64,000 nucleotides of DNA from JAGWAJ01 sp026707615 (lineage in GTDB: Bacteria > Acidobacteriota > Vicinamibacteria > Vicinamibacterales > UBA8438). Each line of letters starts with the position of its first letter. Positions within the stretch are counted from its first letter, which is position 1. This document shows positions 24,320 to 36,260 of the stretch, one piece after another. A program made the translations under genes and the position numbers. The stretch is taken from the NCBI GenBank assembly GCA_965207595.1, contig CBDBMW010000013.1:1984001-2048000 (forward strand). Reading direction: 5' to 3'. The notes below the pieces were generated by a model. That model did not search any database. It was given only the letters and a program-made list of their open reading frames with translations, and was not told the origin of the DNA.

Positions 24320-25834
24320 TCAGATGCGGGTGAGGCGCAGCGTCGAGCGCTGGAGGTCGAGGGTGACCCGGTAGTTGCTGAGGAAGCGGTGGCCGACGAT
24401 GCCTCCGATGTGGAAGCCGAGCAGGGCGCTCGGGCGGTGCAGGTTGAGCACGACGACCGAGAAGTTCTCGTACTGGATGCGATCGAAGGCCAGATGCACG
24501 CCCGGCAGCAGGAACGCGTCCATGTCCCAGCCCGAGGTCCCGAAGACCTGCAACGGAATGTGCCGCACCGGGACCATTCCCAGCGTGTTGGCGGTGGCGA
24601 GGCTGATCGAGATCACTTCGCCGCCCGTGTCGACGATGAAGCTCTTCGGGTGGTCCTGGTTGACGACGCCGCGCACCATCGCGAGCCGGTTGAACCGCAG
24701 CGGCAGCACCACGTCGGCAGGCTCCTCCGGGATCTCCCGGCCGACCAGCATCTGCTCCCGCTCGTAGTCGATGATGGCCGACATGCCGAAGGCGAGCGGA
24801 GAGATGCTGTTCTCCACCCGCGTGTCGGGCAGTCCGGACAGGGGCGGGTTCTTGATGATCGCGGGGATGTTGCGGATGGTGAGCGTCCCGATCTCCAGGG
24901 AGTCGGCGCGCCCCATCTCCAGGCCGCGCAGCCCGATGTCGCCCACCCCGGCGCTCAGCGTGTTGACGATCGGCCGGATGCGGTGCCGCTCCGCGGTCGG
25001 CTTCGAAAGCACCATCTGCTCGGCGCCCGTGTCGATGACCAGGTCCATCTCCGGGCCGCCGTTGATGCGGCCTCGAACGACCACCTTGTCCCGCTCCAGG
25101 CGGAACGGAATCGTGTGCATCCGGGCCGCCTGCTCCGGCGGGATGTCGAGAGCGGGCCGGTCACCGAACGAGCGGAGGAACCGGACCTCGGAGCGGGCCC
25201 ACTGCGCCTTCTCCGTGCGCCGGGTGCCGGGCAGCCGGTCGACGTAGGCGGTCAGGGCCTCGGCGGCCTCCGGATAGCGCCGCAGCCGGCGATAGATCGT
25301 GCTCAGGGTGTGGTGCGCCTCCGGCGTGTCGGCCGCGGCGATGGCCGCCTGGGCCTCGGCCAGACCCTCCTCGAGCCGGCCCCGGGCAGCGAGCCCGCGC
25401 GCGAGCCCGTGACGGGCCCCGCCGGCCTCGGGATCGATCGCCAGCGCGTCACGGTAGGCAGCCTCGGCCTCCGCGAACAGGCCCGAAGCCCACAGGGCGT
25501 CGGCGTACAGGGTGCGTGACGCGGCGTCTGCGGGATCCGCGACCCCCGCCAGCACCTCCGCCTCCTGGCGAGCGCGGGCGAATTCCGCCACCTGGAGCAG
25601 CGAGCGGAGCAACCCGCGCGACGCTCGGGCCAGCTGATCCGAACGGGCTCCTTCCTTGGCGCGCTCGAAGGCGACGATCGCCTCCCAGTAGCGCTCGTCC
25701 CCGAAGAGCAGGTCGCCCAGCTCCAGGCGGATCTCGCTACGGGCGGATGCGGGGGTGGAGTTGGCGTCGATGACGATGGGCGCGGCCGCGGCGACGGCCA
25801 GCGCAATCACCACGCCGCGAAGACCAACGCGCAT
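24320..25834 (-). CDS. Exported TPR protein with two retropepsin-like aspartyl protease domains
   Basis: 504 residues from ATG 25834, with GGGAGG upstream. A hydrophobic N-terminus (VVIALAVAAAAPIVI) is a signal peptide or anchor. Residues about 35-200 hold TPR-like helical repeats (YWEAIVAFERAKEG, AEAAYRDALAIDPEA, YPEAAEALTAYV). Two aspartyl-protease-type lobes follow: VIDTGAEQ at about 262-269 and IVDTGGEV at about 398-405, each the catalytic D-T-G. Two lobes in one chain could form a pepsin-like pseudo-dimer active site. It is probably periplasmic. It lies 82 bases downstream of nuoI with an intervening hairpin, so co-transcription is uncertain. Confidence 0.8.
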   Translation of the reverse strand: MRVGLRGVVIALAVAAAAPIVIDANSTPASARSEIRLELGDLLFGDERYWEAIVAFERAKEGARSDQLARASRGLLRSLLQVAEFARARQEAEVLAGVADPADAASRTLYADALWASGLFAEAEAAYRDALAIDPEAGGARHGLARGLAARGRLEEGLAEAQAAIAAADTPEAHHTLSTIYRRLRRYPEAAEALTAYVDRLPGTRRTEKAQWARSEVRFLRSFGDRPALDIPPEQAARMHTIPFRLERDKVVVRGRINGGPEMDLVIDTGAEQMVLSKPTAERHRIRPIVNTLSAGVGDIGLRGLEMGRADSLEIGTLTIRNIPAIIKNPPLSGLPDTRVENSISPLAFGMSAIIDYEREQMLVGREIPEEPADVVLPLRFNRLAMVRGVVNQDHPKSFIVDTGGEVISISLATANTLGMVPVRHIPLQVFGTSGWDMDAFLLPGVHLAFDRIQYENFSVVVLNLHRPSALLGFHIGGIVGHRFLSNYRVTLDLQRSTLRLTRI

Positions 25835-25900
25835 GAGAGCCTCCCGGGTCGGGTCGTCCCCTCAGGCCGGGCCCGGGGCTGCGCCGGTGAGGGCGCGAGG

Positions 25901-25915
25901 CCGGCCGCGGGCCGG
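25901..25915 (-). terminator. GC hairpin just after nuoI
   Basis: CCGGCC-GCG-GGCCGG forms a perfect six-base stem with a three-base loop, two bases after the nuoI stop. No T-run follows, so any termination would be partial or factor-dependent. Confidence 0.35.
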
Positions 25916-25916
25916 T

Positions 25917-26387
25917 TCACCGGGTGTACTGCTGAATGGGGACACCATCGTACATGTCGTCGACACGCAGGATCTGCGCGCTCCGGCTGTAGGTCCCCAG
26001 CTCGTAATCCTCGCTCATGATGAGCGCCTTCACCGGCTTCGTGGGGCACACCTCGGCGCAGAGCCCGCAGAAGCTGCAGCGCGACAGGTTGAAGTCGAAG
26101 TAGTCGAGCACCTTGATCTTGTGGCCGGGCTCCCGATGCCCCCCCAGGTTGATCAGCTCGTCGGGGCACGCCTTGGCGCACTGGTCGCACACGATGCAGG
26201 TCTGCGCCCCCGTCTCCGGCTCGACCTGCAACCGCAGCACGCCCCGGAAGCGAGGAGCCACCGGACGGCGCTCCTGCGGGTACTGGAACGTGAAGGCCGG
26301 CTGCGGCGTGTACTTGAGCGTGACGAGCAGACCCTTGACCAGGTCTACGAGGAAGACGGTTCGAAAGAACTTCTGCAGGAACAGCAC
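25917..26387 (-). CDS. nuoI: NADH-quinone oxidoreductase subunit I-like two-cluster ferredoxin protein
   Basis: 156 residues. Two 4Fe-4S motifs are present, C-x2-C-x2-C-x3-CP in TCIVCDQCAKACPDEL and again in RCSFCGLCAEVCPTKP, separated as in NuoI, with the NuoI N-terminal amphipathic part (VDLVKGLLVTLKYTPQP) and the RGVLRL segment. In complex I this subunit carries clusters N6a and N6b, linking the peripheral arm to NuoB. It starts nine bases after nuoB. None of the other twelve to fourteen nuo genes is nearby. Confidence 0.93.
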   Translation of the reverse strand: MLFLQKFFRTVFLVDLVKGLLVTLKYTPQPAFTFQYPQERRPVAPRFRGVLRLQVEPETGAQTCIVCDQCAKACPDELINLGGHREPGHKIKVLDYFDFNLSRCSFCGLCAEVCPTKPVKALIMSEDYELGTYSRSAQILRVDDMYDGVPIQQYTR

Positions 26388-26396
26388 GGTTCGATC

Positions 26397-26933
26397 CTAG
26401 GCCCGGCCGTCGACGACGATCGGCTCGCTCTGGCCGGCCATGATGACGCGCTCCTTGCGCAGGATCGTGTTTTCCTTGCGGATCTTGTCCTGCAGGCGCA
26501 TCAGCCCGTAGAGGAGGGCCTCCGGACGCGGCGGACAGCCCGACACGTAGACGTCTACCGGCACGATCTTGTCGACGCCCTGCAGCACGCTGTAGGTCGG
26601 GAACGGTCCGCCCGCGTTCGAGCAGCTTCCCATCGACATGACCCACTTCGGTTCGGGCATCTGGTCGTAGAGGCGGCGCAGCACCGGGGCCATCTTCTTG
26701 GTGACCGTCCCCGCGACGATCATCAGATCGGACTGGCGCGGGGAGGCGCGGAACACCTCGGCCCCGAAGCGGGCGATGTCGTACCGGGAAGTCGAGGTGG
26801 CGATCATCTCGATCGCGCAGCAGGCGAGCCCGAACCCCATTGGCCACAGCGAGGACTGGCGGGCCCAGTTCAGCACGCGATCGACGTTGGTCGTTATGAA
26901 GTTGTCTTCGAAGCGATGCTCGATCAGGCCCAT
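26397..26933 (-). CDS. nuoB: NADH-quinone oxidoreductase subunit B
   Basis: 178 residues. Cluster N2 ligands are visible: the adjacent cysteines in GFGLACCAIEM, then Cys in SMGSCSNAGGPF and in VSGCPPRPEAL. The N-terminus (NFITTNVDRVLNWARQSSLWP) is typical of NuoB. This subunit passes electrons from the Fe-S chain to quinone. It lies 51 bases downstream of a ferredoxin gene and is followed by nuoI, without nuoA, C, D or the membrane subunits. Confidence 0.96.
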   Translation of the reverse strand: MGLIEHRFEDNFITTNVDRVLNWARQSSLWPMGFGLACCAIEMIATSTSRYDIARFGAEVFRASPRQSDLMIVAGTVTKKMAPVLRRLYDQMPEPKWVMSMGSCSNAGGPFPTYSVLQGVDKIVPVDVYVSGCPPRPEALLYGLMRLQDKIRKENTILRKERVIMAGQSEPIVVDGRA

Positions 26934-26984
26934 GTGGCTGTCGTCCCGGCGCCCGCGGGCGGCGCCGCGCTCACGGAATCGCGA

Positions 26985-27248
26985 CTACTTCCCCTCGTAC
27001 CACTGCGCGTTCGTGTCGATGAAGCTCTGCCACTGATCGGGCACCTCATCGTTGGCGAAGATCGCCTCCACCGGACATGCGGGCACGCACGCGCCGCAGT
27101 CGATGCACTCCTCGGGATGGATGTAGAGCATCGTCTCCGCTTCGAACTCGTCCTCGTCCTTGCGGGGATGGATGCAATCCACCGGGCAGACGTCCACGCA
27201 CGCGGTGTCCTTCGTGCCCACACACGGCTCACAGATCGAATAGGCCAT
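26985..27248 (-). CDS. Ferredoxin, 7Fe/8Fe (FdxA-like)
   Basis: 87 residues from ATG 27248 with GGAGGAG upstream. The N-terminal cluster region ICEPCVGTKDTACVDVCPVDCI has the spaced cysteines of seven- and eight-iron ferredoxins, and CIDCGACVPACPVEAI is a canonical 4Fe-4S motif. The C-terminal extension (DQWQSFIDTNAQWYEGK) is common in aerobic bacterial FdxA. It is a plausible acceptor for the large PFOR encoded about 4 kb away and may feed the adjacent NuoB/NuoI pair. Confidence 0.93.
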   Translation of the reverse strand: MAYSICEPCVGTKDTACVDVCPVDCIHPRKDEDEFEAETMLYIHPEECIDCGACVPACPVEAIFANDEVPDQWQSFIDTNAQWYEGK

Positions 27249-27336
27249 TCGCTCCTCCGACTACGCCACCTAACCGCACCAAGAATACATGCCGGCCGGG
27301 GCGCGGATCAAGGTGCGGCCCTGGGGCGCCAGGCGC

Positions 27337-27690
27337 TCAGACGATCTTCATGCGCCCGGCGAATCCCTCATCGTACCCGTGGTAGTGCTGCACCGCCGCC
27401 TCCGGGTAGCGCCAGCAGTAGTACCCCTCGCCCGTGTCGAAGTCGACGAGCCAGAGGCCCTTCACCTCGGCCCCGAGCGCCTGGATGGCGCTGGTCCAGT
27501 CGCCGATCACGCGGTCGAGGGCCTGGAGCAGGCGCTCCCGATCCGGGTGACCGTTGGGCAGGCGGTCGAGGCGCTCCGCGACGGCCCGGGCCTGCGCGAC
27601 CGCGTCGGCCGTGCGGGCGCGCACCGCGGGCAGCAGGAGCTGTGCGTCCTTCAGCGTGAACCTGCGGCTCGGCGACGGGCGCGTCGACAT
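27337..27690 (-). CDS. DUF2203 family protein
   Basis: 117 residues from ATG 27690, six bases after a TATACT box. The sequence RRFTLKDAQLLLPAVRA near the N-terminus and KGLWLVDFDTGEGYYCWRYPE near the C-terminus are the two conserved blocks of DUF2203. Soluble, mostly helical N-terminal half. No function is established for the family. It is 88 bases upstream of the ferredoxin gene on the same strand and divergent from lipA. Confidence 0.85.
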   Translation of the reverse strand: MSTRPSPSRRFTLKDAQLLLPAVRARTADAVAQARAVAERLDRLPNGHPDRERLLQALDRVIGDWTSAIQALGAEVKGLWLVDFDTGEGYYCWRYPEAAVQHYHGYDEGFAGRMKIV

Positions 27691-27696
27691 CACCAG

Positions 27697-27702
27697 AGTA
27701 TA
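27697..27702 (-). promoter_or_regulatory. -10 box (TATACT) for DUF2203
   Basis: TATACT on the minus strand ends six bases before ATG 27690; leaderless layout. Confidence 0.5.
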
Positions 27703-27743
27703 CGGCGCACCGGGCACGTGCGCCCGGAGGCGGGGCGGGAGCG

Positions 27744-27778
27744 TTGCCGGCGCGCGCGCCGGCGCCCCGCGCCGGCAA
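27744..27778. promoter_or_regulatory. Inverted repeat between lipA and DUF2203
   Basis: TTGCCGGCGC (27744-27753) and GCGCCGGCAA (27769-27778) form a perfect ten-base inverted repeat with a 15-base spacer, located between the two divergent -10 boxes. It could be a protein-binding operator or simply a GC-rich palindrome. Confidence 0.4.
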
Positions 27779-27808
27779 GCGCCATGGACGCCGCGCCGAC
27801 GCTGGCGG

Positions 27809-27814
27809 TACGAT
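27809..27814 (+). promoter_or_regulatory. -10 box (TACGAT) of lipA
   Basis: TACGAT ends eight bases before ATG 27823; leaderless layout without a Shine-Dalgarno. Confidence 0.45.
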
Positions 27815-27822
27815 CGAGATCC

Positions 27823-28755
27823 ATGACGACGCCGGTGACCATCCCGCTGATTCGGGGCCGCGTGGCCCGTGGGGCCGCCGCTCCCCGGCAGCCGAAGCCG
27901 CGCTGGCTGCGCGTCCGCGCCCCCGGCAGCAGCGGCTACCTGCGGCTGAAGCGCATCCTTCGCGATCTCGACCTCAACACCGTCTGCGAGGAGGCCGGCT
28001 GCCCCAACATCGGGGAGTGCTGGCACCGCGGCACGGCGACGTTCATGATTCTGGGCGACGTCTGCACCCGGTCGTGCGGCTACTGCAACGTCGTCCACGG
28101 CACGCCTCACGCGGTGGATCGAGACGAGCCGCAACGGGTTGCCGACGCCGTCGGCACCCTCGGCTTGGCGTACGTCGTCGTGACGTCCGTCGACCGCGAC
28201 GACCTGCCGGACGGCGGCGCGTCGGTCTTCGCCGCGGTGGTCCGCGAGATCCGCCGGCGCGCCCCGGACTGCCGCGTGGAGCTGCTGGTCCCCGACTTCG
28301 CGGGTCGGGCCGCCCCCCTCGAGCGGGTGCTCGACGCCGGGCCCGACGTGCTCAACCACAACATCGAGACGGTCGAGCGCCTGTACCGCACCGCCCGCCC
28401 CGGCGGCCGCTACCGCCGGGCGCTCGACCTGCTGGCCCGCGCGCGCCGCCACCGCCCGGCGACGCCGACGAAGTCCGGAGTCATGGTCGGCCTCGGAGAG
28501 ACGCAGGCCGAGCTGCAGGCCACGCTGGCCGATCTGCGGGGGGTCGGCTGCGACATCGTGACGATCGGGCAGTACCTGCGCCCGTCCGCGGCGCACCTGC
28601 CGGTGGAGCGCTACTACCACCCGGACGAGTTCGCGGCGCTCAGGACGCACGCCCTGACGCTCGGCTTCCGCCATGTGGAGTCCGGCCCGCTCGTTCGCAG
28701 CTCCTATCACGCCCGCGAGCAGGCTGACGCCTGCGCCGGGGCCGGGCCGGAATAG
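27823..28755 (+). CDS. lipA: Lipoyl synthase
   Basis: 310 residues from ATG 27823. It is a radical SAM enzyme with both Fe-S sites visible: the auxiliary cluster cysteines in TVCEEAGCPNIGECW (C-x4-C-x5-C) and the SAM cluster CTRSCGYC (C-x3-C-x2-C). LNHNIETVERLY, KSGVMVGLGE and the C-terminal VRSSYHA motif that supplies the serine ligand of the auxiliary cluster are all present. It inserts two sulfurs into octanoyl groups on lipoyl domains. It converges with lpd, 17 bases apart at the 3' ends. Confidence 0.97.
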   Translation: MTTPVTIPLIRGRVARGAAAPRQPKPRWLRVRAPGSSGYLRLKRILRDLDLNTVCEEAGCPNIGECWHRGTATFMILGDVCTRSCGYCNVVHGTPHAVDRDEPQRVADAVGTLGLAYVVVTSVDRDDLPDGGASVFAAVVREIRRRAPDCRVELLVPDFAGRAAPLERVLDAGPDVLNHNIETVERLYRTARPGGRYRRALDLLARARRHRPATPTKSGVMVGLGETQAELQATLADLRGVGCDIVTIGQYLRPSAAHLPVERYYHPDEFAALRTHALTLGFRHVESGPLVRSSYHAREQADACAGAGPE

Positions 28756-28772
28756 CCACCCCGGACGCGGGT

Positions 28773-30212
28773 TCAGGCAGGACGCCGCGGACGCGGAAGA
28801 TGGACGCTGCGCCCGAAGAACGCGTCGGCCGCTTCCGTGAGCGTCTCCGACAGCGTGGGGTGCGGATGGATGGCGCTCGCCAGGTCGGACGCCGTCGCCT
28901 GCTGCTCGACCGCGAGCACGCCCTCGGCGATCAGCTCCCCCGCCCCGACCCCTGCGATGCCGACGCCGAGGATTCGCTCCGTCTCCGGGTCGATCACGAG
29001 CTTGGTGATCCCCTCGGGTCGATCGAGGGTCAGGGCGCGGCCGGACGCGCCCCACGGGAAGGTGGCCGTGGCGACGGCGCGGCCGGCCGCGAGGGCGTCG
29101 GCCTCGGTCAGGCCGCACCAGGCGACCTCCGGGTCGGTGAAGACCACGGCGGGAATGGCACGCGGCGGTGAAGGGGCGTCGCGACCCGTGATCGTGTCCA
29201 CGGCAACACGCGCCTCGTGGAAGGCCTTGTGCGCGAGGAGCGGCTCGCCGGTCACGTCGCCCACGGCCAGGACGGAGGGTTCGCGCGTCCGCTGTCCCTC
29301 GTCGACGCGCACGTATCCTTGCGGGTCGAGCTCGACCCGCGTGCCCTCGAGCCCGGCCACGCCGGAGTTGGGGACGCGCCCCACCGCGACGAGCACGGCG
29401 TCGAAGCGCTCGGCGACTGCGGAGCCGGAGGGGCCGTCGAGCGTCACGTCGATCCCCGCGGGGCCGGCGGCAAGCTCCGTCACCGTGGTGTCGAGGTGCA
29501 CGGCCGCCGCCAGGTGGCCGAAGCGCCGGGCGATGACGCGGCCGAGGTCCGCGTCGGCCCCGGGAAGCAGGCGCGACGTCGCCTCGACCACGGTGACCGC
29601 CGATCCGAGCGCGCCATACACGGTTCCCAGCTCGAGGCCGATGTAGCCTCCGCCGACCACCAGCAGCTTGGGCGGCACGCGCTCGAGGGAGAGCGCGGCG
29701 GTGGAGTCGAGCACGCGGGCATCTTCGAGGGCGAGCGGGCCGGGACGAGCCGGACGCGATCCGGTGGCGAGAATCGCATGCTCGAAGGCGATCCGCGACG
29801 GAACCTCGGCCCCGGACTCGATCGGCGTCACCGCCAGCTCGCGCGGCCCGGCGAAGGCGGCGCGCCCCTGCACGTAGCGCACCGACCGCTGGGCGGCGAG
29901 ACGGCCCAGGCCCCCGGTGAGCCGCTCGACGATCTTCGTCTTCCAGCCCCGCAGCGCGGCCAGATCGATGGAAGGCGGTCCGAAGCCGATGCCCCAGCGG
30001 CTGGCGTCCCGGGCGTCGGTCAGCACCTTCGCCGCGTGCAACAACGCCTTCGAAGGGATGCACCCCCGGTGCAGGCAGACGCCGCCGGGCCGCGCCGATT
30101 CGTCGACGAGCGTCACCGACAGGCCGCGGTCGGCCGCATCGAAGGCGGCCGCGTAGCCTCCCGGCCCGGCGCCCACCACCACGAGCTCCGTCGTTTCCGT
30201 CGTCTGCGCCAC
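28773..30212 (-). CDS. lpd: Dihydrolipoyl dehydrogenase (E3)
   Basis: 479 residues from GTG 30212. FAD-binding GAGPGGYAAA is followed by the redox-active disulfide motif GGVCLHRGCIPSKALLH, the NAD-binding GGGYIGLELGTVYG, LAVGDVTGEPLLAHKA, and the C-terminal catalytic HPHPTLSE (His-Glu pair). There is no fused lipoyl domain. E3 reoxidises dihydrolipoyl groups of 2-oxoacid dehydrogenase and glycine cleavage complexes; its complex partners are not in the window. The neighbouring lipA provides the lipoyl cofactor. Confidence 0.95.
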   Translation of the reverse strand: MAQTTETTELVVVGAGPGGYAAAFDAADRGLSVTLVDESARPGGVCLHRGCIPSKALLHAAKVLTDARDASRWGIGFGPPSIDLAALRGWKTKIVERLTGGLGRLAAQRSVRYVQGRAAFAGPRELAVTPIESGAEVPSRIAFEHAILATGSRPARPGPLALEDARVLDSTAALSLERVPPKLLVVGGGYIGLELGTVYGALGSAVTVVEATSRLLPGADADLGRVIARRFGHLAAAVHLDTTVTELAAGPAGIDVTLDGPSGSAVAERFDAVLVAVGRVPNSGVAGLEGTRVELDPQGYVRVDEGQRTREPSVLAVGDVTGEPLLAHKAFHEARVAVDTITGRDAPSPPRAIPAVVFTDPEVAWCGLTEADALAAGRAVATATFPWGASGRALTLDRPEGITKLVIDPETERILGVGIAGVGAGELIAEGVLAVEQQATASDLASAIHPHPTLSETLTEAADAFFGRSVHLPRPRRPA

Positions 30213-30373
30213 GTCCGTATGGTCTCCGTCGTCCCTGGGATTGAACGCCTCCGCCGCCCCGCCCTCCGTGGGCGCAGGACACCCACGCGACCGGCGGCGC
30301 CACCCCGGCTCTGCGGCGGGATCCGCAACCGCCTACGGTACTACAGGGGCGGCCGTCCCGCTCGTGCGTCGAT

Positions 30374-30667
30374 TCACCTCGGCAAGCGCCTCGTGGGCAG
30401 GGGCGGAACTGGACGGATGGCGAGGACAGCGTGCCAGTACGCCCACGATCGCGGATCGAAGATTCCCGGCAGACCGGTGCGCAGCGCCTGCCGCAGTTGA
30501 TCGTCGGCAAAGTGCGCCCGAACCACCCGGAGGTCTTCGACCGTGCCGTACGTCATCGTGTGACTCAGAAACAGCACGGGGTCGCTCAAGGTCTCCTCGG
30601 GCGCCTTGAACCAGACCATCCGCTTCGCGACGCCCAACAGGTCCGCCGGTGCGCCCGATTCCGACAT
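30374..30667 (-). CDS. Small conserved hypothetical partner of an AbiEii-like nucleotidyltransferase
   Basis: 97 residues from ATG 30667, which overlaps the stop of the upstream gene as TGATG. A conserved-looking core has KRMVWFKAPEETLSDP, FLSHTMTYGTVEDL and GIFDPRSWAYWH, followed by a Pro/Arg tail. I recall similar small proteins next to AbiEii-type nucleotidyltransferases, but none with a proven role. It could be an antitoxin or substrate adaptor; this is inference from coupling only. Confidence 0.65.
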   Translation of the reverse strand: MSESGAPADLLGVAKRMVWFKAPEETLSDPVLFLSHTMTYGTVEDLRVVRAHFADDQLRQALRTGLPGIFDPRSWAYWHAVLAIRPVPPLPTRRLPR

Positions 30668-31332
30668 CAGGACTCCGGCGCGACGCCGGTCCGCGGCTCG
30701 AAGCGAGGCAGGTGCAGCGGATCGACCGCGGACGCCGCCTCGAGCAGGCGCCCGCACACGTCGCGGGGCAGCGCGGCCAGGTCGCCGTCGGCGAAGAAGC
30801 ACAGCGCTTTCACGGTCAACATGGGATTGAACGCCGGTCCGAACACCGCCCCCGCGGCACCCAGCGCTTCGCTCAGCGAGACGCCGGCACGGTGTATGAG
30901 GGCGTCGACGTCCAGATAGTCCTTGGCGGCGGCTCGAGCCTGCACCACTTCCGCCTTGGTCGCAGCAAGATCCAGCAGCGACGCTATCGCTACCGCGGGC
31001 GCCGCGAGCCTGTCCGGATCCGCGACGCGGCGCAGGGTCAAGCCGCCGAAGAAGGAGATTCTCACCGGGTCACCGCGGTCCACGAGGCAGGTCAACGTGT
31101 CCGTGCCGCGCTGCAGCACGTCCGCACCCCTGAGGTAGGGCACTCTATGGAGTAGCGAGGTGGAGTCCACCGGGGAGGATGAGAAGAAATCGAAGTCGAC
31201 GGACTGCCGATGGCCGAGCCGCAGAGCCAATGCGGTTCCGCCGTAGAGCACGAAATCGCGTGGCGTGCCGTCCAGTTCCCGCCACAGCCGCCGTTGCCCG
31301 GGCGGCAGCACGTCGAGGCGGGGCTGCAGCAT
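30667..31332 (-). CDS. Nucleotidyltransferase, AbiEii/AbiGii toxin family-like
   Basis: 221 residues from ATG 31332. The nucleotidyltransferase signature is clear: YGGTALALRLGHRQSVDFDFF (GG...DxD metal-binding pattern) at about 30-50, followed by the helical region ATKAEVVQARAAAKDYLDVDAL typical of the AbiEii family, where K and D contribute to the active site. AbiE toxins transfer nucleotides to tRNA. No AbiEi-type winged-helix antitoxin is present. It lies 38 bases downstream of the PFOR gene. Confidence 0.78.
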   Translation of the reverse strand: MLQPRLDVLPPGQRRLWRELDGTPRDFVLYGGTALALRLGHRQSVDFDFFSSSPVDSTSLLHRVPYLRGADVLQRGTDTLTCLVDRGDPVRISFFGGLTLRRVADPDRLAAPAVAIASLLDLAATKAEVVQARAAAKDYLDVDALIHRAGVSLSEALGAAGAVFGPAFNPMLTVKALCFFADGDLAALPRDVCGRLLEAASAVDPLHLPRFEPRTGVAPES

Positions 31333-31370
31333 CTGGTTCCGTCGCCGACCCCGTTCCGCGGCGCGGACTC

Positions 31371-36077
<4,707 letters not shown>

Positions 36078-36186
36078 GCCGTCTTCTCCAGCAGTTGTCG
36101 TCGGGATCCTCCGGCCGCCACGCACGCCGATCGGCCGGTCGAGCGGGCTGGCGCGGGCGGGCGCACTTGCCCCGACTCAATCCCGC

Positions 36187-36215
36187 ATTGTAGCGAGGGC
36201 GGGGCGGTTCGGCAA
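36187..36215 (-). promoter_or_regulatory. Sigma70-type promoter of the PFOR gene
   Basis: On the minus strand TTGCCG (36215-36210) and TACAAT (36192-36187) are separated by exactly 17 bases, leaving a leader of about 100 bases to ATG 36077. This is the most canonical -35/-10 pair in the window. Confidence 0.6.
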
Positions 36216-36248
36216 CGGCCGGCGCCGGGGCGGCGGGCGGGATTCGGG

Positions 36249-36254
36249 TAAGAT
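36249..36254 (+). promoter_or_regulatory. -10 box (TAAGAT) of the AAA/VWA operon
   Basis: TAAGAT ends six bases before ATG 36261; no Shine-Dalgarno, leaderless layout. Confidence 0.5.
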
Positions 36255-36260
36255 CCGGCC

